From Nitrospiraceae bacterium (GTDB lineage Bacteria > Nitrospirota > Nitrospiria > Nitrospirales > Nitrospiraceae): a stretch of DNA of 64,000 bases. The notes beneath the pieces are model-generated. The model saw only the letters and a program-made list of their open reading frames with translations. It did no database searches and was not told the origin of the DNA. Position numbers and translations under genes: made by a program. Every line of letters starts with the position of its first letter. Position 1 is the stretch's first letter. Location of the stretch: contig CAKKRE010000021.1 in NCBI GenBank assembly GCA_919902505.1, forward strand, positions 43,674 to 107,673, in the 5' to 3' direction. Below are positions 20,146 to 29,836 of this stretch, one piece after another.

Positions 20146-20571
20146 TCATCGTGGCAGGACGCCGGCGCCGAATCGATAGACCAGATCTCCGCCGAAATAA
20201 CTCGCAATCAACAACAACAGCCCGCCACTCAGGCCGATGACCAGCACCAGCGCCGGCTGTTCGCGCACCCAGCCCAAAAAGGAGGCCAGACGCAGCCCGA
20301 ACAGGCCGAGAAATACCCAGAACACGGAGCCGCCCAACTCCTCATGCATTTCGAGGGCCTGTTTCGGGATCCCGCTACGCTCCACCGCTTCTTCAGCAAA
20401 GTGCCCGGTGATCACCGCCACTCCGGCCGCCAGGATGCCGAGCACCAGCAGAGACAAACTGGTCTCCCGGAACTGTTCAGTCCGCCATCGAAACGCCAAC
20501 GCATCGAACAGGGTGCTCGCCAACAACAATGCGATAGGAAAATGGACGACCATGGGATGAATCGGGTGCAT
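20146..20571 (-). CDS. DUF2231 membrane protein
   Basis: MHPIHPMVVHFPIALLLASTLFDAL motif. Confidence 0.8.
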   Translation of the reverse strand: MHPIHPMVVHFPIALLLASTLFDALAFRWRTEQFRETSLSLLVLGILAAGVAVITGHFAEEAVERSGIPKQALEMHEELGGSVFWVFLGLFGLRLASFLGWVREQPALVLVIGLSGGLLLLIASYFGGDLVYRFGAGVLPR

Positions 20572-20888
20572 GCCCTCTCCTTCATCGATCAAGGTAACTC
20601 GGCGCGGCCTCATCTGGAGTCGCCAGGACAGACAGGACCGTCCAGAAATCGGCGCCTTTCAACCCAGAAGTGCAAGGATGGAGCCCTACTCCTTCCCGAC
20701 GCAGAGGCCGCTGAAAGCTTACAGCAAGACCGGAGAAGGAGATGCGGGAGCCTAAGAGGGTGAGGAACAATCGGGGAGGACTGCTACAGAGAGAGCCCTT
20801 GGCCCTGGGGCAGAATGCAACAGACTCGATGGATCAGAATAGGACACCGGCACGGCCTTCGCATGAAACGGCTCGCCGCTTGCCCGGC

Positions 20889-22598
20889 TCACGGCACCCG
20901 AGCGGACGTCTGCTCCTGAACAGAAAGCAGGAACAGATGTTTGCGACCAGGCTGCCGGAACTCCTGAAGCTTCCCCACGACCAACCCCGTGTGCGCTTGC
21001 AGCGCAGCGGCAGGTTGCTCTTCCGTAACGACTCGGATAGCGCCATGTTTGCGCACCGCTTCAAGCACCGCATCCTGACTCGGCAGATCCGGCACCACAT
21101 TGTCCCGCTTCAGATAATACAGGGCATCTTCATTCTTCGGCCACCCGGGGATATACATGAACAGGGCGGGCTGAGTGCCCAGGGCCATGGTTTTGATTTC
21201 CTCGACGGCCTTCCGGGGCGACGCGGCCTGATCGATCGCGGGAAACACGTAGTTCACCACCAGCACCACGTAGGCGACCGCAAGAGCCCCGACCATGCTG
21301 AGTGCGAGGCGTACGCGTGATCGAAGCACGGCATAGAGGAGCAAGCCGGCCAGTGAAACGATCGTCACGATGAACATCGGAGACACCACGGCAGTGGACA
21401 CCAGCCACCGGCGGCGAAGCGGTGCTGCGCCAAAGAACATCCCGGCGGCGAACGTCACGGCCAACACACCAAGCAACACGCGGAGCAGGGGCGCCATCGC
21501 AGCAGAGTCCTCGGCCGACGAGAACAGCCGGTGATAGTAGTATCCGATCATCAAGCCGATACCGGGCACGACCGTCGTGAGATAGGGCTCACGTTTGAGG
21601 GTGGCCAGGCTGAAGGCGGTGAAGAGGCCCAGCACCCAGACGAGCAGCAGCAGCTCCGTGGGATGAGCACGGAACGGTCGTTGGGCCCAGAGCAAGAGCA
21701 GCGCCGACGGAAGCACCGCGCACCAGGGGAAAAAGTCGGCCCACATCATCCCCAGATACCAATACAGGGGATGCCCGTCGGTAGTCGGGCCGGTTTTGCC
21801 GATGAATCCGGTATTCCACGTCGACTCGATGGCTTTGCCGATTCGAAAATGGTGCTGATACCCGGGCCCCAGCATCTGCGCGTATGCTCCCATCATCGCG
21901 ACAGCCAGCGCGAACCCGGCCCAGAAGTATCCATTTTTCAGCATCCGCGTATCGCGCTGAATGGCGGCATACAGGGCCATCACGAGCAACGGCAGAAAAA
22001 ACCCGTGCATCTCTTTCAACATCGCACCGAGGGCCATGCTGACGAAGGCGAGCAGATACCAGCGTGAGCTTCGCCCCAGCAGTTGCACCTGAATCCAAGC
22101 GAACAGGGCGAGGGTGACCAGGAAGGTAAGCGTCGAATCGAACAGCACGCGACGCCCGTACCAGAGGAAGACGTGGCTGGTGGCGACGACCAGCGCCGCC
22201 CAGAATCCCGCCGTCGGCGACACCAGCCTCACTCCAAGGACATACGTCAGGACGATGGTGCCCACTGCGGCCAGCGAGCCGGGCAGGCGCAAGGCAATTT
22301 CGTGATCGCCCCATATCGATGTCGAGAGATTGAGCAGCCAAAAAAACAGCGGCGGTTTATTGAAATAGGGAACGTCGTGGTAGGTCAGGTCGAAAAATTC
22401 ACGCCGGCGCCCCATTTCTCCCGCAATGCCGGCATACAGTCCTTCGCTCCCCTCCAATAACGACAGATGGAGATTGGCAAAATAGGCCCAACCGCCGACC
22501 AACGCCAGTAACACCATTTCAAGATACTGGCGACTTGCAAGACTCCGCGTCTGCCATTGATGCGATCCTTTCTGGCTCATCACCCTTCCCGTCGACAT
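20889..22598 (-). CDS. GT39/ArnT-like glycosyltransferase
   Basis: Multi-TM with EGLYAGIAGEM...YFNKPPLFFWLLNL. Confidence 0.85.
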   Translation of the reverse strand: MSTGRVMSQKGSHQWQTRSLASRQYLEMVLLALVGGWAYFANLHLSLLEGSEGLYAGIAGEMGRRREFFDLTYHDVPYFNKPPLFFWLLNLSTSIWGDHEIALRLPGSLAAVGTIVLTYVLGVRLVSPTAGFWAALVVATSHVFLWYGRRVLFDSTLTFLVTLALFAWIQVQLLGRSSRWYLLAFVSMALGAMLKEMHGFFLPLLVMALYAAIQRDTRMLKNGYFWAGFALAVAMMGAYAQMLGPGYQHHFRIGKAIESTWNTGFIGKTGPTTDGHPLYWYLGMMWADFFPWCAVLPSALLLLWAQRPFRAHPTELLLLVWVLGLFTAFSLATLKREPYLTTVVPGIGLMIGYYYHRLFSSAEDSAAMAPLLRVLLGVLAVTFAAGMFFGAAPLRRRWLVSTAVVSPMFIVTIVSLAGLLLYAVLRSRVRLALSMVGALAVAYVVLVVNYVFPAIDQAASPRKAVEEIKTMALGTQPALFMYIPGWPKNEDALYYLKRDNVVPDLPSQDAVLEAVRKHGAIRVVTEEQPAAALQAHTGLVVGKLQEFRQPGRKHLFLLSVQEQTSARVP

Positions 22599-22823
22599 GT
22601 CCCCACGACCTCCCCTGGTCCTGAATGTCTCGTCTCGGTTGACCGTCCTACCCCATGGCTCACGCAGTATAAGTTTTCAGCGATCTCATTAGAAGCCCTT
22701 AGCCGACAGAGTCGTTCGTGCCGCGTCGCTCGTCCGCAGAAAATGAGCCTCTGGCAGAGAGCTCATGGCGTATGGCCAGCAATCGAGCGTGGGCGTCTTG
22801 GCTGTCAGCTCTACGCCATCTTT

Positions 22824-22861
22824 ACGGTTCACATTTTACGTTTCACGTTTCACGCCTAACG
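22824..22861. repeat. Short repeat, GTGAAACGT family, overlapping RND stop codon
   Basis: Minus strand CGTTAGGCGTGAAACGTGAAACGTAAAATGTGAAC; its TAG is the RND stop at 22856. Confidence 0.7.
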
Positions 22862-25800
22862 ACCTCCACCGATCCACAGGTAGTAGAGCACGGGAATGAC
22901 GACCAGCGTCAGAACCGTCGAGGCGCCGACGCCGAACAGCAGCGAGACGGCCAGTCCTTGGAAAATCGGGTCGAGAATAATCACGAAGGCTCCGACCATC
23001 AAGGCCGCGGCCGTCAACAGAATGGGACGGGTCCTGATCGCGCCCGCGCGAATGACGGCCTCCAACAGCGACACCCCCTCCGCCTCCTGATGTTGGATGA
23101 AATCGACCAGCAGAATCGAATTGCGCACGATGATACCGGCGAGGGCGATAAACCCGATCATCGACGTGGCCGTGAAATAGGACCCGGTGAGCCAGTGGCC
23201 GGGAAGAATGCCGATGAGCGTGAGCGGAATGGGCGCCATGATCACCACCGGCGTGAGAAACGATTGGAACTGCGCCACGATCAGCACATAGATCAACAGC
23301 AGCGCCACCGCAAAGGCGATGCCCATATCTCGAAATGTTTCATAGGTGATGTGCCATTCGCCGTCCCACTTCATCGCAAACCGCTGTTCCGACCAGGGCT
23401 GCACGGCATACTGCTGCGTCAACGCATACCCTTCCGGCAACACCAGCTGCTCCAGTTTCTTCCCGATGCCCATCACACCATAGACCGGGCTCTCGCCCTT
23501 GTCAGGGCCTACTCCCCCGACATCCGCAATCACGTAGACGACCGGCTTTTGATTCTTGTGGTAGATCGCTTTATCCCGCACAGTCTGTTCCACTCGAATC
23601 AGCTCGGACAGCGGCACCATATGGCCGGCGGTCGTGCGCAACGAAATCTCGCCGAGATGCTCCAGGCCGGTCCGTTCGACGATCGGCAGGCGCAGCCGCA
23701 CCTGCACCGGCCGATTCTCTTTGGGAATGTGCACCAGTCCCACATCGGCGCCTTCCAACGCCAGTCGTAACGTCCGGACGATTTCCTCCGACGGAATCCC
23801 GGCCAGCGCCGCCTTCGCGCGATCCACGGTGAACACATACTTCACCTGGTCGGCTTCGAGGTAGTCATCGACATCGACGACGCCGGCCGTCGTCTCGAAC
23901 AATCCGCGAACCTCTCGCGCAATCGCCCTCTGCCGCTCGTAGTCGGGCCCATAGATCTCCGCCACCAGCACAGATTGCACAGGCGGGCCGGGTGGCACCT
24001 CCAGCACTTTCACGTTCGCTCCGAAGGGCTGCCCGATGTCCTGCACCGCGGAACGAATCCGTTGCGCGATGTCATGGCTTTGCGTCTTCCGTCGCTCCTT
24101 GGCGACCAGATTGATTTGAATGTCGGCCTCGTACGGCTGGTCGCGCAGATAGTAGTGCCGAACCAGTCCGTTGAAATTGAACGGCGAGGCCGTGCCGACA
24201 TAGGCCTGGTAATCGCGGGTCTCCGGAATCGTGCGCACGTACTGCGTCAAGGCCTTCGTCACCCGGGCCGTTTCCTCCAGCGTCGTGCCTTCCGGCATAT
24301 CGATCACCAGCTGCAATTCGCTCTTGTTGTCGAACGGCAGCATCTTCACCACCACCGCCCGGGTATAGAAGAGCGCAACCGACCCGACCAGCAACAGCGC
24401 AATAACCGCCAACACAAGATAGGCCATGACCGGATGCGACAAGACCGGGGCCAGGAGCCGCTGGTACAGGCGATAACTGCGACTGCCCTCGAACGATTCG
24501 TGATCGACCCCGGCCATGTGCACACCGGGCCGGTAACAGGTCTGGCAGAACCAGGGAATGACGATGAACGCGACCAGCAGGGACACGAACATGGCAATCG
24601 ACGCATTCACCGGGATGGGCCGCATGTAGGGCCCCATCAAGCCCGAGACAAACGCCATGGGCAGGAGCGCGGCAATCACCGTCAGGGTGGCCAGAATCGT
24701 CGGGTTGCCGACCTCGTCGACGGCAAACAGCGAGGCTTCGCGGTGCGGGCGAATCCGCAACGTGAGATGCCGGTAGGTGTTCTCCACCACCACGATGGCA
24801 TCATCCACAAGAATACCGATGGAAAAGATCAACGCAAACAGCGTCACGCGGTTGATGCTGTAGCCGATGAGCATGGAAATGAACAGGGTCAGGGCGAGCG
24901 TGAGTGGAATCGCGATTGAGACCACCAGTGCGGGGCGCAGCCCCAGTGTCAGTCCAAGAAACACCACGACGGCGACCACTGCGATCAGGAGATGCCAGAG
25001 CAGCTCGTTGGCTTTTTCATCGGCGGTTTCTCCGTAGTCGCGCGTCACCGTCACGCGCACATCATCGGGAATCAGGGTCCCTTTAAGTTCCTCGACTTTT
25101 CGAATGACGCCCTGCGCAATCGTCACGGCGTTGGTTCCGGCCTGCTTGGCAATGGCCACGGTCACAGCCTGATTTTCGTGAGATGTGAAAGGTACAAGGT
25201 GAGAAGCGGGAGTATTCGTTTCACCTTTCACGTCTAACGTGTCATGCGCACCGCCGGGTCCCTCGCCATGCCACACATAACTGGTCGCTTCGGTCGGACC
25301 ATCGGTCACCTCGGCCACCTGGCGAAGGTACACCGGCCGTTGTTCGTTGACGCCGACGACCACCCCTTCCAGATCCTCTTTCGAGCGGATGAACCGGCCG
25401 GTCTCCACGAGAAAACTCTCATTCCGGCTTTCGAACCGGCCGGTCGGCAACGCGAGGTTTTCGCCCTGAATGACGCCGGCGACCCGCAACGGCGTCAGGC
25501 CATAGGCCTTCAATCGTGAGGGATCGATCTGCACGCGCAACTCGCGGCCGCGACCGCCCACCACAAAACCAGCTGCAGTGCCGGGGACCTTCTTCGCATC
25601 TTCCAGGACCTGATCGCCCAGTTGCCGCAGCTGGAAATCCGTATACCGTTCGCTGGACAGGGTCAGGGTGACGATCGGCACATCGTTCACATCCCTCGGT
25701 TTGACTTGGAACGGCTGAGCGCCCGGCGGCAGCAGATCCTGGTTCGACATCAATTTATCGTAGAGATCCACCAGACTCTGTTCCATCGGCTCGCCGACAT

Positions 25801-26128
25801 AAAAGCGCACGATGATCAACGCCCCGCCGGGACGGGAGATAGAGTACACGTATTCAACGGTCTTGATTTCGGACAGCTTGCGCTCAATGGGCTTAGTGAG
25901 CTGCTCTTCGACTACCTTCGCGGAGGCCCCGGGAAACGACAGCCAGACGTCGGCCATGGGCACCACGATCTGCGGCTCTTCTTCGCGCGGCGTCAGGACA
26001 ATGGCGAACAGTCCGAGCAGGAGGCTGGCAATGATGATCAACGGGGTGAGTTTGCTGCCGACAAACAGCGCGGCGAGCCGGCCGCTCAAGCCGAGGGGAG
26101 CCGGGGAGTGGGGGGGAGCTGATAGCAT
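22856..26128 (-). CDS. RND (HAE family) efflux pump inner-membrane subunit
   Basis: 12 TM RND architecture, GILVDDAIVVVENTYRHL, GFIALAGIIVRNSILLVDFIQ. Confidence 0.9.
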   Translation of the reverse strand: MLSAPPHSPAPLGLSGRLAALFVGSKLTPLIIIASLLLGLFAIVLTPREEEPQIVVPMADVWLSFPGASAKVVEEQLTKPIERKLSEIKTVEYVYSISRPGGALIIVRFYVGEPMEQSLVDLYDKLMSNQDLLPPGAQPFQVKPRDVNDVPIVTLTLSSERYTDFQLRQLGDQVLEDAKKVPGTAAGFVVGGRGRELRVQIDPSRLKAYGLTPLRVAGVIQGENLALPTGRFESRNESFLVETGRFIRSKEDLEGVVVGVNEQRPVYLRQVAEVTDGPTEATSYVWHGEGPGGAHDTLDVKGETNTPASHLVPFTSHENQAVTVAIAKQAGTNAVTIAQGVIRKVEELKGTLIPDDVRVTVTRDYGETADEKANELLWHLLIAVVAVVVFLGLTLGLRPALVVSIAIPLTLALTLFISMLIGYSINRVTLFALIFSIGILVDDAIVVVENTYRHLTLRIRPHREASLFAVDEVGNPTILATLTVIAALLPMAFVSGLMGPYMRPIPVNASIAMFVSLLVAFIVIPWFCQTCYRPGVHMAGVDHESFEGSRSYRLYQRLLAPVLSHPVMAYLVLAVIALLLVGSVALFYTRAVVVKMLPFDNKSELQLVIDMPEGTTLEETARVTKALTQYVRTIPETRDYQAYVGTASPFNFNGLVRHYYLRDQPYEADIQINLVAKERRKTQSHDIAQRIRSAVQDIGQPFGANVKVLEVPPGPPVQSVLVAEIYGPDYERQRAIAREVRGLFETTAGVVDVDDYLEADQVKYVFTVDRAKAALAGIPSEEIVRTLRLALEGADVGLVHIPKENRPVQVRLRLPIVERTGLEHLGEISLRTTAGHMVPLSELIRVEQTVRDKAIYHKNQKPVVYVIADVGGVGPDKGESPVYGVMGIGKKLEQLVLPEGYALTQQYAVQPWSEQRFAMKWDGEWHITYETFRDMGIAFAVALLLIYVLIVAQFQSFLTPVVIMAPIPLTLIGILPGHWLTGSYFTATSMIGFIALAGIIVRNSILLVDFIQHQEAEGVSLLEAVIRAGAIRTRPILLTAAALMVGAFVIILDPIFQGLAVSLLFGVGASTVLTLVVIPVLYYLWIGGGR
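25177..25240. repeat. In-frame GTGAAACGT-family inverted repeat inside the RND coding sequence
   Basis: Arms cgtgagatgtgaaaggtacaag / gtttcacctttcacgtctaacg; encodes part of HDTLDVKGETNTPASHLVPFTSHE. Confidence 0.65.
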
Positions 26129-26219
26129 ATGGCTTATAGCGTATGGATGGGATTCGAGGTCATGTGATAGGTCGTCCTGTTTTCACTCTTGCCATACGCC
26201 ATAGGCTATTTGCTCTTTT
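26116..26219. repeat. TATGGC-family inverted repeat, copy 1
   Basis: GAGCTGATAGCATATGGCTTATAGCGTATGG ... GCCATACGCCATAGGCTATTTGCTC; similar to 47226-47340 and 53026-53160. Confidence 0.7.
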
Positions 26220-26226
26220 CCGGGAG

Positions 26227-27315
26227 TCACGGCGCCTGAGGCGGCAATGCCACCGCCGTCATGTCTTGCACCAACGCGCCGTCCCGGCCCTTGCTCCCGT
26301 CCACGATGACTCGCTCACCGGCATCCACACCGGAGAGGACTTCAACCCCCTGCTCCAGCGTACGGCCGATCTTGACCCATCGAAGACGTGCCACCCGGTC
26401 GCTCCCGACCACAAACAAGCTGGCCAGCTCGCCGCGCTCGATGAAGGCCGACTTCGGGAGGAGCAGCGTCGTGTTCATCCCTTTTTCCAGGCGGAGCCGA
26501 CCGAACATTCCCGACTTGAGCCCGCCCGTCTTGGGAAGGTCCACCTTCATCGTGAAGGTATGGGTTTGCGGATCGCCGGCCGGAAGAATCTGCGACACGT
26601 TCCCTTTGAGAGGATCGGCACCGAGCGCATCGATGACGACGGGGACCGATGAGCCGATCGAGACCACCCGCACATCGCTTTCGGCCACGGTCGCTTCCAG
26701 CCGGAGTCGTTCGGGATCTTCCATTTTGAGCAGCGGCTGCCCAGGGGAGGCCAGTTCCCCGATCTCAACCTTCTTCTCCGTGATGACGCCATCGAACGGC
26801 GCTTTCACGATCGTGTAGCTCAACTGCGCGAGAATAGCCTTGCGAGCGGCTTCGGCCACCCGTAACCCGCGCGTGGCGTTCTCCAGCTCCTGCTTGGATA
26901 CCGCATCCTTCCGGTAGAGGTCTTCCATACGGGCCTGGTGTGCTTTGGCATTGTCGAGCTCCGCCGTCACCCGGGATAACTCGGCCTGCAAGTCACGATT
27001 GTCGAGCACCATCAGGGTCTGTCCCTTGCGTACGACGCTGCCTTCACGGACCAGCAGATTGTCGATGGTGCCCTGGATGCGGCTGGCCAACGTCGCCTGA
27101 TAGACGGCCGCCACTTGTCCGGTCACTTCAACCGTCACCGGCACCTGGCTGGTCTTCACCTCGATCACCGCCAGCTGGAGGGCGGGCTGAACGGCCGTCA
27201 CCGACGGGGCCTCTCCGGTCCGGGGCGGCTGCTCGGACTGCCCGCAGCCCGCCGCTACCAGGAGAGCGACCACAAGCCATCTCGCCTGCCTAAACAGTTC
27301 GTTATTCCTGGACAC
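26227..27315 (-). CDS. RND periplasmic adaptor (HlyD/MFP) lipoprotein-like
   Basis: LASRIQGTIDNLLVREGSVVRKGQTLMVLD; VAAGC lipobox; next to RND subunit. Confidence 0.9.
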   Translation of the reverse strand: MSRNNELFRQARWLVVALLVAAGCGQSEQPPRTGEAPSVTAVQPALQLAVIEVKTSQVPVTVEVTGQVAAVYQATLASRIQGTIDNLLVREGSVVRKGQTLMVLDNRDLQAELSRVTAELDNAKAHQARMEDLYRKDAVSKQELENATRGLRVAEAARKAILAQLSYTIVKAPFDGVITEKKVEIGELASPGQPLLKMEDPERLRLEATVAESDVRVVSIGSSVPVVIDALGADPLKGNVSQILPAGDPQTHTFTMKVDLPKTGGLKSGMFGRLRLEKGMNTTLLLPKSAFIERGELASLFVVGSDRVARLRWVKIGRTLEQGVEVLSGVDAGERVIVDGSKGRDGALVQDMTAVALPPQAP

Positions 27316-27490
27316 CCAACCTCCGCAAAAGAGCCATCATCGGACACCAGCCGCTGAATGACGACTGGATCAGATTCACCGCGACGAACGCGGCGAAATA
27401 ATTATAGTAGGGGTGCACTGTGGCGCCCAGCACCACCGCACCCAGCACAAACACCCCAGCGATCAAACGAAGCAAGTCATTGAGTTTCAT
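27302..27490 (-). CDS. DUF2892-type small membrane protein
   Basis: MKLNDLLRLIAGVFVLGAVVLG...FSGWCPMMALLRRLG. Confidence 0.65.
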   Translation of the reverse strand: MKLNDLLRLIAGVFVLGAVVLGATVHPYYNYFAAFVAVNLIQSSFSGWCPMMALLRRLGVQE

Positions 27491-27648
27491 GTGCCGCCCC
27501 CCTTTCTTACACCATATGAGTAAGCAGAGGGAAAAAGGATTCGAAACAAGGAGAAGTCCGCCATGAATCAAGGACTTCCCTCGTCTCCGGCACAAACGCC
27601 CTTCTTACCCCGGCACCAACTTGAGCGCGCCATCCTGTACGCGAACGA

Positions 27649-28674
27649 TCAGAAGCGATATTGACCGCCGATGGAAAGAATCGAGTCCTGAAAGTCGCGC
27701 AGCGCATTCGTCGAGGTACGTTTGCCGTATTGAAAGGACAGCATCACCGTCGCAGCTGCCGACATGTGATACCGCAGTTCCGCGATGCCCTGGTGCGTGG
27801 CATCGAACCGGCCCACGTGCGTATCGCCCGCGAGGCCGCTGGTAAATGTTTTTCGCCGATGAATATAGGTGAACCCGAGATCCCACTGCCGATTGAGTCG
27901 AACCTCCGTACCGGCCGACACCATATGGAGGTAGTAGGACACGTCGTCCGCAAACTGCGTGTCCTTGTGACCATCGGCCAGCCCCCGTTCATAGAGATAG
28001 GTCAGCGTCACTGCCAGCCAATCCATGGCACGGTAGTCGACGCGGGGGCCGAGGGTGAAAAAGTTCGTATTCCGTTCCGCAAATGAGTCGTTGTAACGCC
28101 TGAGCCCGTACCGGGTCATCAACGTGCCTGTGACGCTGTCCGTCAATCGGCGTTCGATTTCGGCGCGCCAATGGTGCGAGCTGACCCGCTCCTCCTGAAT
28201 CGAGCGGGTGCCGGTGCGCCGCTCGAAATTCGGGCCCAGAAAGAGGTTGGGCACATACCGATACCGCACCAACAGCGTGGTCGCCCGGTCGAGCGACAAT
28301 CGGTCCTGGATGCGGTAGTCGGCATGGTTGAAGATGGGGTTATTGGTGTAGATCGCCCCCTGCGCCTTCACCGAGAGTTCATTCTTCCCCTGCGCCGTAG
28401 GCGTGGAGTGCACCACCTCCAGCGCCGGCTCCCAAATCAGATCCTCCGGCTTGTCGGCGGACACCACCGTCGGTTGTGAAGGATCTTCTGTCAGGCGAAG
28501 TCGACGCGCGGAAGAAAACTGAAAGGCATCGGAGGTATAGCTCGTCTTCTGCTCAGCGACGGCCGACCACTCGGCCTGCGCCGGCCGATCCGGCCCCCAC
28601 ATCAGACTTGCCAGCACCCCCCACAAGGCGGCACGACACACATTGGGCAGGAGGGAGTGCGGATACCGCATCAT
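27649..28674 (-). CDS. Outer-membrane beta-barrel protein
   Basis: Alternating amphipathic strands and C-terminal aromatic residue (ILSIGGQYRF). Confidence 0.65.
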   Translation of the reverse strand: MMRYPHSLLPNVCRAALWGVLASLMWGPDRPAQAEWSAVAEQKTSYTSDAFQFSSARRLRLTEDPSQPTVVSADKPEDLIWEPALEVVHSTPTAQGKNELSVKAQGAIYTNNPIFNHADYRIQDRLSLDRATTLLVRYRYVPNLFLGPNFERRTGTRSIQEERVSSHHWRAEIERRLTDSVTGTLMTRYGLRRYNDSFAERNTNFFTLGPRVDYRAMDWLAVTLTYLYERGLADGHKDTQFADDVSYYLHMVSAGTEVRLNRQWDLGFTYIHRRKTFTSGLAGDTHVGRFDATHQGIAELRYHMSAAATVMLSFQYGKRTSTNALRDFQDSILSIGGQYRF

Positions 28675-28809
28675 CGACTTGTGTGGCCCACAGAAGCATG
28701 GAATGGGGAACGCATCCCCGTCAGTTTCGCGCGCCGTCGCGGAACAGGGACCATCCCACGAGAGCCTGTTGCTGAGCGTCCGACAGAACGAGCCTCCCGT
28801 CAACCAAGT

Positions 28810-29607
28810 TCATATTTGCGGACCCCATAACTTCACCAGATTCACCACGATCATGCTGACGGCGATCGAAACCGTGATGAAGGCCGTAATGCGACCCATC
28901 GTGGTCGGAGAAAGCCAGGTGCCGACCCGCACCCCCAGAAGCATCCCCGCCAGACTTCCTGCCAAGACCCACGCCGTCAGCGGCCAGTTGATCCGCCCGA
29001 ATTGGAGATGGCCGACCACCCCGCCGATAGAGATACAGGCGATGATGCTGAGAGACGTTCCGATCGCCAGCCTGGTCGGGAACCCGAGGATGAGGATCAG
29101 GGCCGGGACCACCATGAATCCGCCACCGACTCCGAACAAACCGTTCATGGTTCCCACAGCCAGGCCGATGCCACCGACCTTCAGCCAGCAGGTGCGGGGG
29201 AAGCGGGTCGCACAACTTTCTTCCCCGTCAGGGCCGGACGGCATCTGACGATAGCGAGTCATCGCCGCTCTGACCAGCAGCAGCAGGAACCCGAACAGCA
29301 CCAGCAGGATTTCCTCACGAACCAGGCGATGCCCGAACGCGCCCGCCCACGAACCGATCGCGCCGGTCCAACTGAACGCCAGGACGGCTGTGGCCTCGAC
29401 CTGTCCTTGCCTCCCATATTCCCACGCGCCCAGCAGCGACGAGGTCGCCACAATGATCAACGACATCGCCGCCGCCTGCTGCATGGGAATCCCGGCAAGG
29501 TAGACCATGAGGGGGAGGCCCAGAATCGCGCCCCCCGTCCCCGTCGCGCCGAGTTGCAAGCCGATGGGGACGCCCGCCAGCAGGGAACGCAACGCCTGGT
29601 CGATCAT
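28810..29607 (-). CDS. TSUP (TauE/SafE) family transporter
   Basis: GTGGAILGLPLMVYLAGIPMQQA and GLFGVGGGFMVVPALILILG. Confidence 0.85.
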   Translation of the reverse strand: MIDQALRSLLAGVPIGLQLGATGTGGAILGLPLMVYLAGIPMQQAAAMSLIIVATSSLLGAWEYGRQGQVEATAVLAFSWTGAIGSWAGAFGHRLVREEILLVLFGFLLLLVRAAMTRYRQMPSGPDGEESCATRFPRTCWLKVGGIGLAVGTMNGLFGVGGGFMVVPALILILGFPTRLAIGTSLSIIACISIGGVVGHLQFGRINWPLTAWVLAGSLAGMLLGVRVGTWLSPTTMGRITAFITVSIAVSMIVVNLVKLWGPQI

Positions 29608-29657
29608 GCCGGTTCCTTCTCGATCGTCGCCACGCGATGCCCCGTCCCCATATCGTT

Positions 29658-29836
29658 TAGCCCGGATTATTCATGAATGTCGTCGCGAGGCGTTCGAGAC
29701 CGAAGCCCGCCGGGGCTTCTCGCAAGCGAGGCCGACGCAGGCGTACTGACAGTCCGTCGAGGAGGCCGAACGAGAACAGCCCCGCCGGGCGAGAGAATCG
29801 GACGACGGAGCAGGCATTCATGAATAGTCCGGGTTA
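29658..29836. repeat. MITE-like element family A, copy 2
   Basis: TAGCCCGGATTATTCATGAATG ... CATTCATGAATAGTCCGGGTTA; its right end contributes the TAA stop of the SQR-like gene at 29834. Confidence 0.85.
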
